DNA of 64,000 nucleotides from Salvia splendens. Taxonomy: Eukaryota > Streptophyta > Magnoliopsida > Lamiales > Lamiaceae. The position numbers and the translations under genes are program-made. Positions within the stretch are counted from its first letter, which is position 1; every line of letters begins with the position of its first letter. This document shows positions 22,962 through 34,500 of the stretch, piece after piece. The notes beneath the pieces are model-generated. The model worked only from the letters and a program-made list of their open reading frames with translations, was not told the origin of the DNA and did no database searches. The stretch is from positions 6,164,062-6,228,061 of the forward strand of contig NC_056051.1 of NCBI RefSeq assembly GCF_004379255.2. Direction: 5' to 3'.

Positions 22962-23736
22962 TGTAGAAATCATGGTAATAAATATGCCCGGTCAATGGAT
23001 TTTGACCACATAATAAATGTGACGAGACATTTAATTTTGTAAAATTAAATGACATAGCGTCGATCTACATTTTACGTAGATAAATGTAGTATATTCACTT
23101 TCTCAAATCCGATTTCCGGTGAGTGAGAAATAGTGGATTAAAGTTGGGCATAATTAGCTTTTAATTAAAGCTTGGAGTTGGAGCTTAGGGAATAATTAAC
23201 TAGTGTTAATTATCCCACATTGGAGGATTAACACATCTTTTAATGTGTATAAATTAAGTGACTTTATGTTACTTAATAATTATAGTGGACCAAGATGGGT
23301 GAAAGAGCCCACACGCGCGCACACGCGCGCGCCGCCGCCGCCGCCCGCCCGCCCGAGCCCGTGCCCGTGCACGTGCTCGTGCTCGCGCTCGCGGTCGCGG
23401 GCTGCGGACCCGGGCCCGATCCCGATCTCGATCCCGATCTTGGACTTGGACTTGGACTTGGATCTTTGCAATTGGTCTTTGGGTGGTCTTTGGGCTTGGT
23501 GCTTGGCCCAAACTATTCTTTTTAGACCACCGCCGAGTCAGCAATCCTAGTGGCTTGACACGTCGTCAAGCGAGGCACAGTCACGGCTGCCACGTGAGAA
23601 ATCCACACGCTCCACACATGGGTGGCACACTCCAGCCACACGCCTGTAACCGACGTTATATTGAAAGATAACCGAACCGGTTTTGGTTTGTATTACGCCC
23701 GGTTTTGTTATCTCTTGTAATCCCCAGAAACCAACA
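22962..23736 (+). repeat. Copia 3' LTR with promoter segment replaced by 28-bp filler
   Basis: It starts TGTAGAAATC and ends CCAACA like the 5' LTR, and a GGGGGA polypurine tract precedes it. Bases corresponding to 17460-about 17844 of the 5' LTR (TATA box, transcript start, most of R/U5) are absent. In their place is a 28-bp segment (23655-23682) identical to flanking DNA at 23757-23784. The simple-repeat stretch in U3 also differs in length from the 5' copy. Confidence 0.9.
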
Positions 23737-23741
23737 GAAGA

Positions 23742-24864
23742 TTGAGAATGGATCAAGTTATATTGAAAGATAACCGAACCGGTTGGATCAGTTAGCAAAT
23801 GTCGTTGCCACTTAATCAATGCAATCTCTCTCTTTGCTCGTTTCCTTACCAAAGTAATTTATAACTCCCAATTTTGCACTACTTTAAAAGTAAAGCGGCA
23901 AGTTCGGGGTCGATCCCACAGAGAAGTTGGTGTATCGAGTGTGTGAGTAGTGAACAGGGGGTTGGCTGCTGCCACGCTTTAACTTGGGAGTTTTTAATTA
24001 CTGATTTTACTCTAGGCAGAATTAAACTTGCTAACTTGATCAAGGTAAATTTAACTACTGGGTCAAGTAAATTGCAGGCGAAATTAAAACAGTAAATGCG
24101 CGGATGAAAACGAAATAACTTTGATAAAAACTAAACTAAGTACAACGTGAAATGTAAACTAAGCTAACACTTCGGAAAATAAGAAAGCAAGTAAAACCGA
24201 GAAGAATCTCGGCGGGAAACTTAAGAATACACCGACAGAAATGAAGTATTCTGCAGCGCTCCCTTCGGTCGCTCTTCTAACTAAGCTATCTAGAGAGCTG
24301 AACTAAACTAGAGAGCTAAACTAAAACTAGATAACTAAGCTAAACTAAAGACGGAAAGTAAAGGAGCGGATTTCTTTCTTGTGGTAGCACATCCTCTATT
24401 TATAAGCTCAACTTCAACCTCCAGCTGGATAACGATCTTGACAGGGAATATTCGTTCATGCTGAGAGTAAGCGACTCATTGATTGCTACGTGCCTTTCTT
24501 CTAGAATGATGACGCTTTTCATTAACAGATTCGTGACTCAGCTCCATCCTTGCGTCTCATATGCGAGCACGTGTCCTCTTCTAGAACGTCGTCCTTGATA
24601 ACAGAATGGTGCGCCACATCCAGCTCATTTCCTCACGTGTCCTTCTTCTGGAAGCCAGTGGTCCCCGCCTAACTGCTTATTACTCCCCTTGGTCAACTCC
24701 CCCGATTTATTGGCCCTTTTCGCCGATTGTACTTGCTTGATCAGCTTGGCCTTGTCGCCTTGGTCAAGCGGCATTTCTGCACAATTAACACTTGTTTTGC
24801 GCGATAAACCGATCAAGTAGCATACATTTTAACCAAAAACCAATGCATGAAATAGGCCTTATCA
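23742..24864 (-). repeat. Athila-like 3' LTR, unit 1 (rest after the copia insertion)
   Basis: With 16777-16800 this makes a LTR of about 1,147 bp reading on the minus strand from TGATAAGGCC (24864) to CCCTTCTA. TATAAATAG lies at 24404-24396. U3 is rich in TGATCAAG words. The sequence is nearly identical to 37429-38575 and similar to the 5' LTR at 50452-51585. Confidence 0.9.
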
Positions 24865-26685
24865 AACTGCTCACACTTAAAACATACTTGTCCTCAAGTA
24901 TAAAGAAAAAGAAAAGAAAAGATAAGGCAAATTTCAGGCATGGGTTGCTCATTTCACGAAAGTAAAAAGAAGATGAAATGAAAAACAAGACTCAAAACAA
25001 AAACACATATTCACATGTATGCATTAGACCGAATAAATTTCTAACAATCATACCCGAGGTCGAGGTCAATCCATTTGCCAGTAGCTTATGTTTCTTCTCT
25101 TTTGCGTTTCCTTGATCAAGGTGTCAGTTTGTCAAGATTGCTCAATTTAAACCACTGTTGGATTCACTCAGTCACTCATTTCTCACCAGAGATGTTGGGA
25201 CTGTTCACTCGGTATTGACACAAATTTAATACCTCGAATCGGACTACACAAGATAGTTCCTTAAGGTCTTTGTTTTGGGTCGTAACGGGGCTTAAGTGTA
25301 GTAACGTATTCGGGTAGGGTCCTAGGGGTTCTAAGTTTAAAAACTAAAATTTTAAACTGTAAAAAGAAAATCACATGAGTCAAAAGACCAAAGATCTGAC
25401 GAAACTTGTTGGATCAGGTTGGGATAATTATTTTCCTACTGGATACTTGACTTGGTCAAATTTCGACCTTTAGCCTCTAACTTTTGGCTTATTTCCTAAC
25501 TTTCGATTTCTGGGTCAGGTTACAACTTTTTCCTGCCCTTTCTTTTTCTCAAACTTTTCTCAACGATTTTTTTTGACTTGATCAACCCGATTGCCTAACT
25601 TGATCAACCCGGCTACCCTTTTTATTTTGACTTTTCTATTGCTATCTCCTTTTGTTTCCCTTGAAAAACTTCATCTCTTTGACCCTTTTTCCCATGTGAT
25701 ATGAAACTTGAATTTGGTTTTAAGGCTTCAAAGAACGGGTAGAAGTGTATGGGCTCAACGTGGCTAACTAGGGGGTGCCTTGATTAATGAGGTGGGTTCG
25801 TGGTACGAGGGAAAAGAGACGGCTCAAATGGCTAAGTCCTAATGCCTTTAGTCCTTACTACTTGTGCAATTTTCATCTCAATATTGAAGTCAGCCTCTCG
25901 TAAAAATTTTCTTTGTAAAATAGTAGAAAGTGTTCTATTTTTGGCTTATAACTCACATATAGAGAGGCTTCACAGTTGGTTTAAAAATGAGCGTTTCCAT
26001 CATACTTGCGTCATTCAAACTGATCAAGTTTTTGCAATCAAGTTTTTACATTTAAGCATATTGACTCATTTTTTTTACTCTTCCAAAAAGTAATCAAGTC
26101 TTTCATTTATCCAATTTCATGCATATTGCCTATTTATTACTTAACTGAAATTTTGATTTTTGAAAATTTTTGGCATGTATGATTCTACTGTAACTAACCC
26201 GTCCCCCCTCCCCACTGCATATGAACTCGTCCTCGAGGGACTGGATGCAGTGGAAAAGAAGGGTTAGGCACAGGCAACGACACAACAACAAACAAGGGAA
26301 ACTTCTCACACTTAGACCAGACACTGGGCTAAGTGTGAGATAGTGCCAACAATCAAAACATGCTAATCAAAATAGAAAGACAGAAACCAAAACAAATATA
26401 GGCAAACAAAACAACAAAGACTTCCATAAACTTCTCACACTTAGTGCATACACAGGACTAAGTGTGAGAACGGAATCGAAAATCACAATTTACTCAAAGA
26501 AACTGAGTTAAGGGTGATACTGCTGCCTTCGAGATGGTTGAATAGGGGATGTTGCACGCCTTCCTTATTGCCTCCATTACACAGGCCTTCCTTATTGCCT
26601 GCAAGGCGTTTGCATTCATCGGAGCTCCTTCTACTTGGTATCTTTTCCTTTATCTCCTTCGCGCGGAGGGGCATGCTGGGCAACG
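24865..26685 (-). other. Athila-like non-coding 3' internal region
   Basis: Between the env-like region and the 3' LTR there is no reading frame I can support. The edge next to the LTR reads, on the element strand, CTTGAGGACAAG...AAGTGTGAGCAGTT, a degenerate form of the purine-rich tract usual before Athila/Tat 3' LTRs. Two perfect hairpins lie at 26304-26340 and 26433-26469. The duplicate is 38576-40397. Confidence 0.6.
26304..26469. repeat. Two identical-stem hairpins in the Athila-like element
   Basis: Both have the stem TCTCACACTTAG / CTAAGTGTGAGA (12 bp, perfect) with a 13-nt loop: 26304-26315 with 26329-26340, and 26433-26444 with 26458-26469. The loops differ in sequence. The AAGTGTGAG arm equals the motif just before the 3' LTR. 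The same pair exists in unit 2 (about 40016-40181). Confidence 0.85.
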
Positions 26686-27363
26686 TTAGTACGCCCCATA
26701 TCTTGACTGGTATGGTGGCCCTTCTTGGGAGGAGGAAGGATACTTTCTTCCCCCTTCCTCTGCTCTTACCCGACTGTCCTCCACAGCCTTGCTTGCTTCT
26801 ACAGCTGCCCCGGTCCCTTGGGCAGCTTGTCTCTTCTCATCCACCTGCCGCCTCAAAACCTCAGCTTCCTTCAGCAGTTGGTCCATCGTCCGGCGGCGTG
26901 TCCTTCCCGGGACAGAATCGTCCTCTACAGTCAAAAAGAGTTTCCATTCTACCTCCCTTCGTCGTAGTAGGAGATCACATGGGAGAGGCAGAGAATCTTT
27001 CCTCTCATCCTCATCATCAATATTCACAACCTCAACCGGTTGTGGTAGCCCTTTTGGACGGTATGTAAGGTTCCCACCAGTAGTGTTGACGGGGTGTCTT
27101 GAGTGGGCGTACCCTCTGCTGGTGGTGACGAAGCGGGGTCAGTGCCGGTTGGAAAACTTCTGAGTAGTAAGTCCAGACGCCTTATGTAAGCCGGGTCTAC
27201 ATATTGGAGTGGACCGATGAATCTGGAAAGCGATAATGGGGTTCTGGTTCGGTGGGGAAAGGTTAGGGTTTTCCGAGTTGGCTGATGACAAGGATCTCCG
27301 ATTACCACTGTTGATACCGGCTCCTGAAGAAGAAGAGGAAGTATTGAGTTGAGTGCTCTGCAT
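26686..27363 (-). pseudogene. Athila-like third-ORF (env-like/spacer) region, broken
   Basis: The reading begins MQSTQLNTSSSSSGAGIN (27363), shifts frame into YVDPAYIRRLDLLLRSFPTG, and a third segment (27027-26686) is charged with heptad-like spacing (MDQLLKEAEVLRRQVDEK), possibly a coiled coil. It occupies the position after pol where Athila elements carry an extra ORF. No signal peptide or transmembrane segment is evident, so calling it env rests on position only. The duplicate in unit 2 is 40398-41075 with a few substitutions. Confidence 0.5.
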
Positions 27364-27959
27364 TTTTTCTGGTGATGATTGTGAGTGATTCCTTGGAGGG
27401 GATTTGAACTTAGAGAGAATTAGATGAGGATAGCACGAATGTTCCGAAGGCAGTTGATGAAAGTGGGATCAGATAGACCCCTTTTTATACAGAAATCCTG
27501 ACTGTTGAGATCCTTCCTGTTGAGATCTCTGCGACTCTTCGGGTACAGGCGCGCCTTTTCAGAGTGTCAGGTGACAAAGCTTCTCTGATACGCTTCCTCT
27601 TTCTCTCCAAGACGTCCTTTCATTGCGACAGTTGGCGCCGCCTGACACCTCTCCAATGACTGCTCACGTCCTATCATCACCTGTCCTTATCAACTAAATC
27701 AATGTACAACCAATTAAATTCAAATTGCACTGATCACGTGGACAATTAAATCCAGATAAAAACTCACATAATTCCACTTGATCAGTTTCTTTCCTCCACT
27801 TCAGACTTTAAAAACCAACACACAAAAAAAAATGTACACTAACTACTAAGGACTTGACCGAGTTCCCCGAGGACGTCACTTGATCATTTTGATAGATTAA
27901 GAGTTTGTTGCTTGATCAAGCAGACTACCCATAAGTACCCGATCACTCTTTTTACCTTT

Positions 27960-29370
27960 TCACTGGTGTGAGTTAGGCACGAGTAGCGGAACGTCGTCCA
28001 CTACAAATGCCTCCATTCCGTCCCTTCCGGGCAACTCGCTTGTCACCAAGTAGTCGGCCATGTCTGCAAACCATGGCTCTTCCCGCGTGTGTTGTCCCTT
28101 GCTTCTTTGTTCGGCTTGATCAATTCTCCCTGCCTGGTAGACCCACTGTCGTTCAGATGTGACTGGATCAGGTGCAGTTGCTTTTCAGGGAAAACGTCTG
28201 GAATGGCTTCACCGTTATCTTTTCGCAAAATTCGGCTCAGGTGATCCGCCACTCTGTTCTCACATCTTTCCTTTTTCACTGCTTCCCAATCAAACTCCTG
28301 TAGAAGGAGTACCCATCTGATCACCCGCGGCGTTGATTTCTTCTTCGCCAAGAGGTGTTTGACGGCCGCATGGTCTGTATAGGCTATCACCTTGGACCCA
28401 AGCAGGTATGGTCTGAACTTTTCAAATGCGAAAACTGCCGATAGCATCTCCTTTTCGGTCACATCATAGTTCCTCTGTGCCTGATTCAGTGTTTTTGACG
28501 CGTAGAAGACGACGTAACTCTTCCCTTTGATTTTCTGACACAATTTTGCCCCCTCAAAGGGGTGATTCCAGTCGGGGGCGCGTATTATCGGAGAACTTAT
28601 AAATTGGTCCTTCAGAAATGGGAACGCGGCCTTGCAGGCATCAGAGAATTCAATCTTCACGTCGTTCTGGAAAAGCTTCGTCAGAGACTAGGCTATCTTT
28701 GCGAAATCCTTGATGAATCTTCTATAGATCCCGGCGCGTCCCAAAAAGGCTCTGACCTCCTTCTGGTTGGTAGGGTATGGGAGTTTTGCCTCCTGTGTGC
28801 ACATTGTCATGATTGTTCGAGGGTCTGCCCAGTTTGATTTTCGCTGCTTGAGTATTAGTTTGGGTTGACACTGGAAGAGTAGATCTTTCTGCCCCACCAT
28901 GAGCTCTTCCTTTCTCAAAGCGGGGTCGAATCTTCATTGTCGATCAAAGTGGGGTGTCACTCCTTCTTTTATCATGGTGGGATGCATGCACAGCTCCAGG
29001 TAAATCTCTATCAAGGCATGCGTTTTCCACTTGACCACCTCCTTACCCATCCTTAGTTCTTCCATCAACTGCCCTCCTTGTCCTTGCAGATTTGGCTTGA
29101 ATGATTTTCGATAGGTCTGGTTGGACAGGTTCTTAAGGGTAACTGGCGATGCGGGTAAGGACAATAGTTGCCTTGTAGGCGAGGGATTTTCCTTCAGCAT
29201 TTCTCTCAATGAGGCGGGTTGGTCAGGTGGTTTTTCTACCCTACCCGGTTGAGTGATCTCTTCTGTCTTGGCTGGTAGTATTGGCTTGCAGAAATCCATC
29301 ATTGCCTTTTCAATGGCTTCATCATCCAATTCCCCAGTCATTGTTGCTTCGAACTAGTCAGTTGCTTCCC
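27960..29370 (-). pseudogene. Athila-like pol remnant, unit 1: linker, RT end, RNase H
   Basis: Minus-strand pieces are a protease-RT linker (29341-28934, starting MTGELDDEAIEKAMMDF), an RT thumb remnant (NQKEVRAFLGRAGIYRRFIKDF, near 28770-28695) and RNase H (28660-28043) with [31 protein letters not shown] and [12 protein letters not shown]. The RNase H segment that normally holds the first catalytic Asp is deleted between HPFE and GQK-like residues. A final [13 protein letters not shown] reads in another frame (about 28065-28027), and integrase is absent. Fingers and palm of RT are also missing. The 29370 end is the duplication junction. Confidence 0.82.
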
Positions 29371-29531
29371 TAAGTCTATTTCAGCTCATTATAAGTTAAA
29401 TATTTTGAGGTTGAATGATAAAAATAAACAATTTTCAGATTGTGAAGACGTCTATATATACGTTACGTGATCAACGGGGCAAATGAGGCTGTGGGTCATC
29501 GTCGACTCAAGTCTTCAAGCACTGTTAAATA

Positions 29532-29733
29532 CTCCCTCTGTCCCATTAGAAATGAAACGTTTTCCTTTTTGGTCTGTCCCATTAAAAATGAAACGTTTCT
29601 AAAAATGGAAACAATATTCTCTCTACTTTTTCTTATCTCTTACTTTACTCTCTCTTCATTAACTCACAAAACAACACTACATAAAATCCCGTGCCGAAAA
29701 ACAAATGTTGCATATTTAATGGGACGGAGGGAG
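29532..29733. mobile_element. Stowaway-type MITE inside the MULE fragment (unit 2)
   Basis: Ends CTCCCTCTGTCCCATTA and TTTAATGGGACGGAGGGAG are flanked by TA. The copy in unit 3 is 43246-43447. Unit 1 has lost its left half (14849-14995). Confidence 0.85.
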
Positions 29734-31041
29734 TATTTTGAACCAACTGTTTGATGAAATGCCTGATGAAAGTTTGCCCTCCAAGTGTTTGATGAAATGC
29801 CTGAACGAAAGGTTGAAACACGCCAATCCCATTGGCGTGTATAACTTGGGAGAATTTTTGGCCTTTTTTTTACGGCGGAAGGCAACATGAAAAACGCCAC
29901 CCGAATTGGCGTTTTTTGAAACACGCCAGTGGGTTTGGCGTTTTTAGTTCAAACGCCAACCACATCGGCGTTTTTCAACGTACATGCAATACGACGACAT
30001 ATACGTTGTAAAACGCCAATACGGGTGGCGTTTTCACTTAAAACACGCCAACGAGGGTGGCGTTTTTCCCATTTATGGAATAGATAACAAAATGGGTACA
30101 TTTACGTTATTTTAAAGGCAAAGTAGCCTATAAACCCGATTTCCTCTGGTGTCCACTTCCTAAATCAGAAAGTTAGAAAGTTTCTATTTTAAAGGGTGAA
30201 CCAAAATGTAAATAGTTTTTATTTTTAAGGGACGGGGTAGTATAAAATCAATGTATATAAGTAGGACTCATATTCCATTAATTTTTTTTTACCAATTTTA
30301 TATATAATCAAATAATTTCTTAAAACCCGTATCGGTAATATGGAGTGTAGTACTTATTAGTTCTCGTAATTCAATATTCGCACTTGTCGTTTACTGTACT
30401 AGGATTACATGTACATTTGCAAGTTTATATTTAGTGCTATAAAAAAGTAATCTAATTTAGGAACAAGATGGGTGTGAGCTCGGGCCTAATATAAGTATAT
30501 TTAGGATTAATTCTCGTTAATGAAGGTTTCAATTGATGAGTTTGTGGACTTGTAAAGGATAAGAATCAGATCTAAACATACTCATGTAACTGAAAACTTA
30601 CACTAGACATTAAATTTTAAGCCCAAAATGTATGTAAAGTGTAAACATTGACTAGTTAGGTGTCTGATAGTCGACGCAACGTATAGAAAGCGGTCAAAAG
30701 TTTAGTTAAAATGACATATATATATTTACATAATCATACACACAGTAGCACAGTTTGCAATATTTTATTTGGAATTATTTAACTTATATTGTGATAGAAG
30801 CATTTGGTTTGGTTGTTGGGGCTTGGAGTAGTCAAGGTTCGTCTAGGCTGGAGGAGGCCCACCTCTGCAAAGTTTTTTGTAGCGACAGTCGCGGGGTTTG
30901 GAATGTGGAGTTAATGTTTTATAGGTGATGGATGATGTCTTCTTTTTCGCCTCGGCTGTCACAAATTAAGCTATATTAGCTCCATCAACCATGTTCAGAC
31001 ACAGAAAAGTATTCACTTGTCCAACAAATTTTGTGTGTGTG

Positions 31042-31564
31042 TGATACGGTTAATCCCCACGTCCCGACGGAGCCAGACGCCGGCACCACGCGGGAGGAGG
31101 AAGTAGAGGATATGCAGGCCCCGACAATGACTTATGAGACGTTGGAAAGAGCAAGGCCATCGCCGAGAGAGAGGAGGGAGCAGAGGAAGTCGGCGAGGAG
31201 AATCAAGCCGCCCTTGAGGTTCGGGGAGTACGTTTCCAAATGAGGCGCGAGAAGATGGCGCGTAGAGTAGGATTAGTTTTGCTTATATTTTAATTCTGTA
31301 TTTAATTGAACTATTGGGTCGAGAAATTTATAAGCTCCGGGCCGGGTTTTCTTTGTTGGTTCTTTCCCGACCCGTAAGTCGAACCAACCCTAGGGTCCTT
31401 AGATTACAAATAGGCGTGAATTTATTAAATGAGCATGAAAAATTTCGCCTACTTCTTCTTGTTTATTTTCGTTCTTTTGCAAAACCCTAGTGGTCGACGG
31501 GATTTCGCCTCCCGGGACTCCTAATCTTGTTCGCGGCGTCACGTTGGGGAGTTTTTCCTTAACA
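31042..31564 (+). repeat. Chromovirus-like 5' LTR
   Basis: 523 bp, TGATACGG to TTAACA. It contains a reading of 59 codons after TGTGATACGG that ends RRIKPPLRFGEYVSK, resembling the C-terminal tail of gypsy polyproteins. It is nearly identical to the 3' LTR and to 44756-45278. Confidence 0.92.
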
Positions 31565-31586
31565 AATTGGTGCTTTCACTGAACTC

Positions 31587-34500
31587 ATGGATCATGCATC
31601 GTCTGACGCCGGAGGATCCGTAGGGTTCCCGATCAACCGATTCCCCACACCACCGATCAGCGGTGGATTCTCGTCGGGATCGCTCACGCAGGCACCTGAT
31701 CCTGTGTCCACAATGTTCGAGCATGTCCTGGCCTCTTTGGCACGTTTTGAAACTCGCATGGATGATTTTGATCGCAGATTGGTGCCACCACGGGCGGACC
31801 CGACGCACAGCTCTGGACTTCCCTCTCATTGGTTTACTGATTCCATGCCGCGTTCGATCCCGCCGTCGATTTCGACCCAATCGGTCGCAACTACTATTCC
31901 ATCTACGCTGGGCTTCGGCGCAAGTGATCAGCAGCGTTTTCCAGGGGGTATGAGTGGGGGTTTGCCGCAAGTCAGTGCAGTCCCTAATCCTATATTGATG
32001 CCTGGTCTGCTGGGAGGGTTGGGGGCCGGCCCGCCGGTGGGAGCAGGAGGGTTAACCTCGTGGGAGCCTCCGGGGAATCACCAAGGGTTAGCTATGCCGG
32101 CGTATCGTCAGCCTACTTCGTGGGATAATCCAGCGTGGAATAATAACGGGGGTCATCGTGCGTGGGACGAACCGCGGGACGTGAAGATGAAACCCCCCCG
32201 TTTTAATGGGTCCGACGCGGTGAATTGGATCGCCCGAATCCAGTACTATTTCGATCATCTTATGATACCGGAGGCGTATCGTCTGCACTATGTCGTCATG
32301 CTCTTTGACAATCAGGCAGCAGAGTGGGTTTTTAACTATCGTGCAAGCAACCCGGTTGTTCTCTGGAGCGATTTTTTGGAGGACGTGCGACGACGTTTTG
32401 ATCCACAATGTTTTGAAGATTACCTTGGTTTAATTGCAAAACTTGTTCAGACGGGGTCGCTCGCAGAGTACAATGCGACCTTTGAATCAATGCGGAATCG
32501 GATTCCTAATGTCCCGGAATCAACATTCTTACCTATCTACGTGGCGGGTCTTCAACAACCGGTGCGAAGTCAGGTCAAGCACCAACATCCGAGAACGGTA
32601 GCGGCCGCGATGGAGCTAGCTATCGAGTTTGACGGCAGCAGTATGCCGCCTGCGCCTCAGCCAGGCCCCCAGCGCCGTACGTGGCCACCCCGGGATCAGA
32701 AGGGCCCGGCGTTGGCTGGCCCCCAACATCAGCCTCAATCCCAGCCGGCGACTATGCCCGTGTACGCTCGAGGCCCGGAGTACTCGAAGCTCCCGGTCAT
32801 TCACTTGACAACAGCTCAACGGGCTGATCTTACCCGCCGCGGCGTGTGTATTTATTGCGAGGAGAAGTGGGGCCCATCTCATGCCTGTAAGCGACCGTTC
32901 TTGGCCTATATGGGTGCCGATATGGACGAGGAGGGGGAGGAGTTAGATATATCGGCCGATCCTCAGGAACCCCCTGAGGTGATAACGGCCGACCTTTCAC
33001 ACATTTATGCACTAGACGGCAAGCAGAGACCGGAGGCGCTAGAACTGCGGGGGACAATTGGTGCTGATCCGGTGGTCATTCTAGTCGATACAGGCAGCTC
33101 GCATGATTTCTTGCATCCCAGAGTGGCGCAGAGGCTCGCGCTTCCACTGACACCGATTAAGCCCTTTCGTGTGTATGTGGGAAACGGTGCTTCGTTGATA
33201 TGTACGCACGCTAGCGTGCAAACCAGGGTGGTAATTCAGTCGCATGTATTCTTGATTGATCTGCATATCCTACCGATGCACGGTCCGGATGTTATTCTCG
33301 GCTTAGCATGGCTGAAATCTATGCGACGCGTCACTAATGATTTCGTTGATGGAACGTTGGAGTTTGTGCGCAATGGGGAGCCGATCTGTTTGAAGATCTC
33401 CCCACCAATGGCGCAGGAGGTGTCGCTCAAAACTGTCGCATCCCTACTATCATTCAGCGGAGAGGCCGAGATGTTCGAGTTAGTGGCGATTCCCGGCACT
33501 GCCGAGCCGGAGGAGAACAGCAATAACCCCCAATTCCCAGCTGATTTGGACCCTATGATTTTGGCAGTGTTGCGATCACATGAGGTGGTTTTTCACACCC
33601 CAACGGGAATCCCCCCAGTCCGACCCTTCGATCACCGCATTCACCTCCCGCCGAATGCGAAACTGGTCAATGTGCGCCCATACCGATACCCGTATTTCCA
33701 GAAAAATGAAATTGAACGCCAGGTGAAGGAAATGCTAGCTTCGGGAGTCATCCGGCCTTGTCAGAGCCCGTTCTCATCTCCAGTATTGCTTATCCGAAAG
33801 AAGGATGGAACGTTTCGGTTCTGCATTGACTATAGGGCCCTGAATACCGCGACGGTCCCCGATCACTTCCCTATACCGACGTCGGACGAGTTGTTTGACG
33901 AGCTGGGGGCGGCTCGCTTTTCACCAAACTCGACCTTCGGTCGGGATATCATCAAATTCGGATGCACACGGACGATATTTTTAAGACGGCCTTTCGAACC
34001 CACGATGGCCACTTTGAATTCCTCGTCATGCCATTCGGGTTGACGAATGCGCCGTCCACATTCCAGTCGGCCATGAATGCTATTTTTAGACCACTCCTGC
34101 GCACGTTTGTCATCGTTTTCTTTGACGATATATTGGTCTATAGTCCAACGCTGGAATCTCATGTGCGCCACCTGCACGAGGTACTCACCATTCTGAAAGC
34201 CAATCATTTTTTTGTGAAGCTGTCCAAGTGTGCTTTCTGCAGTACCACAGTGGAGTATTTGGGCCATTTAATTACAGGTGGACAATTGATGGCCGACCCA
34301 GAGAAGATCAAGGCAATGGTCGTGTGGCCGGTGCCAGCTTCCATTAAATAGCTGCGGGGTTTTCTGGGGCTTACAGGTTATTATCGGAGATTTATAGAGC
34401 ATTACGCGACTCTGGCAGGGCCCTTGACGGAATTATTAAAAAAGGATGCCTTCGTCTGGACCCCCGCGGCAGAAGAGAGTTTTATCGCCCTCAAGGCAGC

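Larger units (their letters stand above)
16801..23736 (+). mobile_element. Ty1/copia element inserted 24 bp inside the Athila-like LTR
   Basis: The element begins TGTAGAAATC and ends CCAACA, with a perfect 5-bp target duplication GAAGA (16796-16800 and 23737-23741). Unit 2 retains the uninterrupted site (ATACGAAGATTGAG at about 37444). It comprises LTRs of 1100 and 775 bp, a gag-pol reading at 17981-22399, and a purine-rich tract GTGGGGGA just before the 3' LTR. The two LTRs are very similar outside one replaced segment and simple-repeat length changes, suggesting a recent insertion, probably the latest large event here. Confidence 0.95.
14729..29370. repeat. Tandem amplification unit 1
   Basis: The unit runs from inside the MULE (CTAAGTCTATTTCAGC) through peptide gene B and into the Athila-like element as far as GTTGCTTCCCT. 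It abuts unit 2 head-to-tail, and the junction shares CT between the two parents. Without its copia insertion it is about 7.7 kb. Its MULE-internal MITE lacks about 110 bp relative to units 2 and 3. Confidence 0.85.

Noticed and set aside
26514..27163. Plus-strand frames of up to 184 codons (and the same at 40226-40875)
   Set aside because: They are antisense shadows of the minus-strand Athila third-ORF region and carry no recognisable domain.
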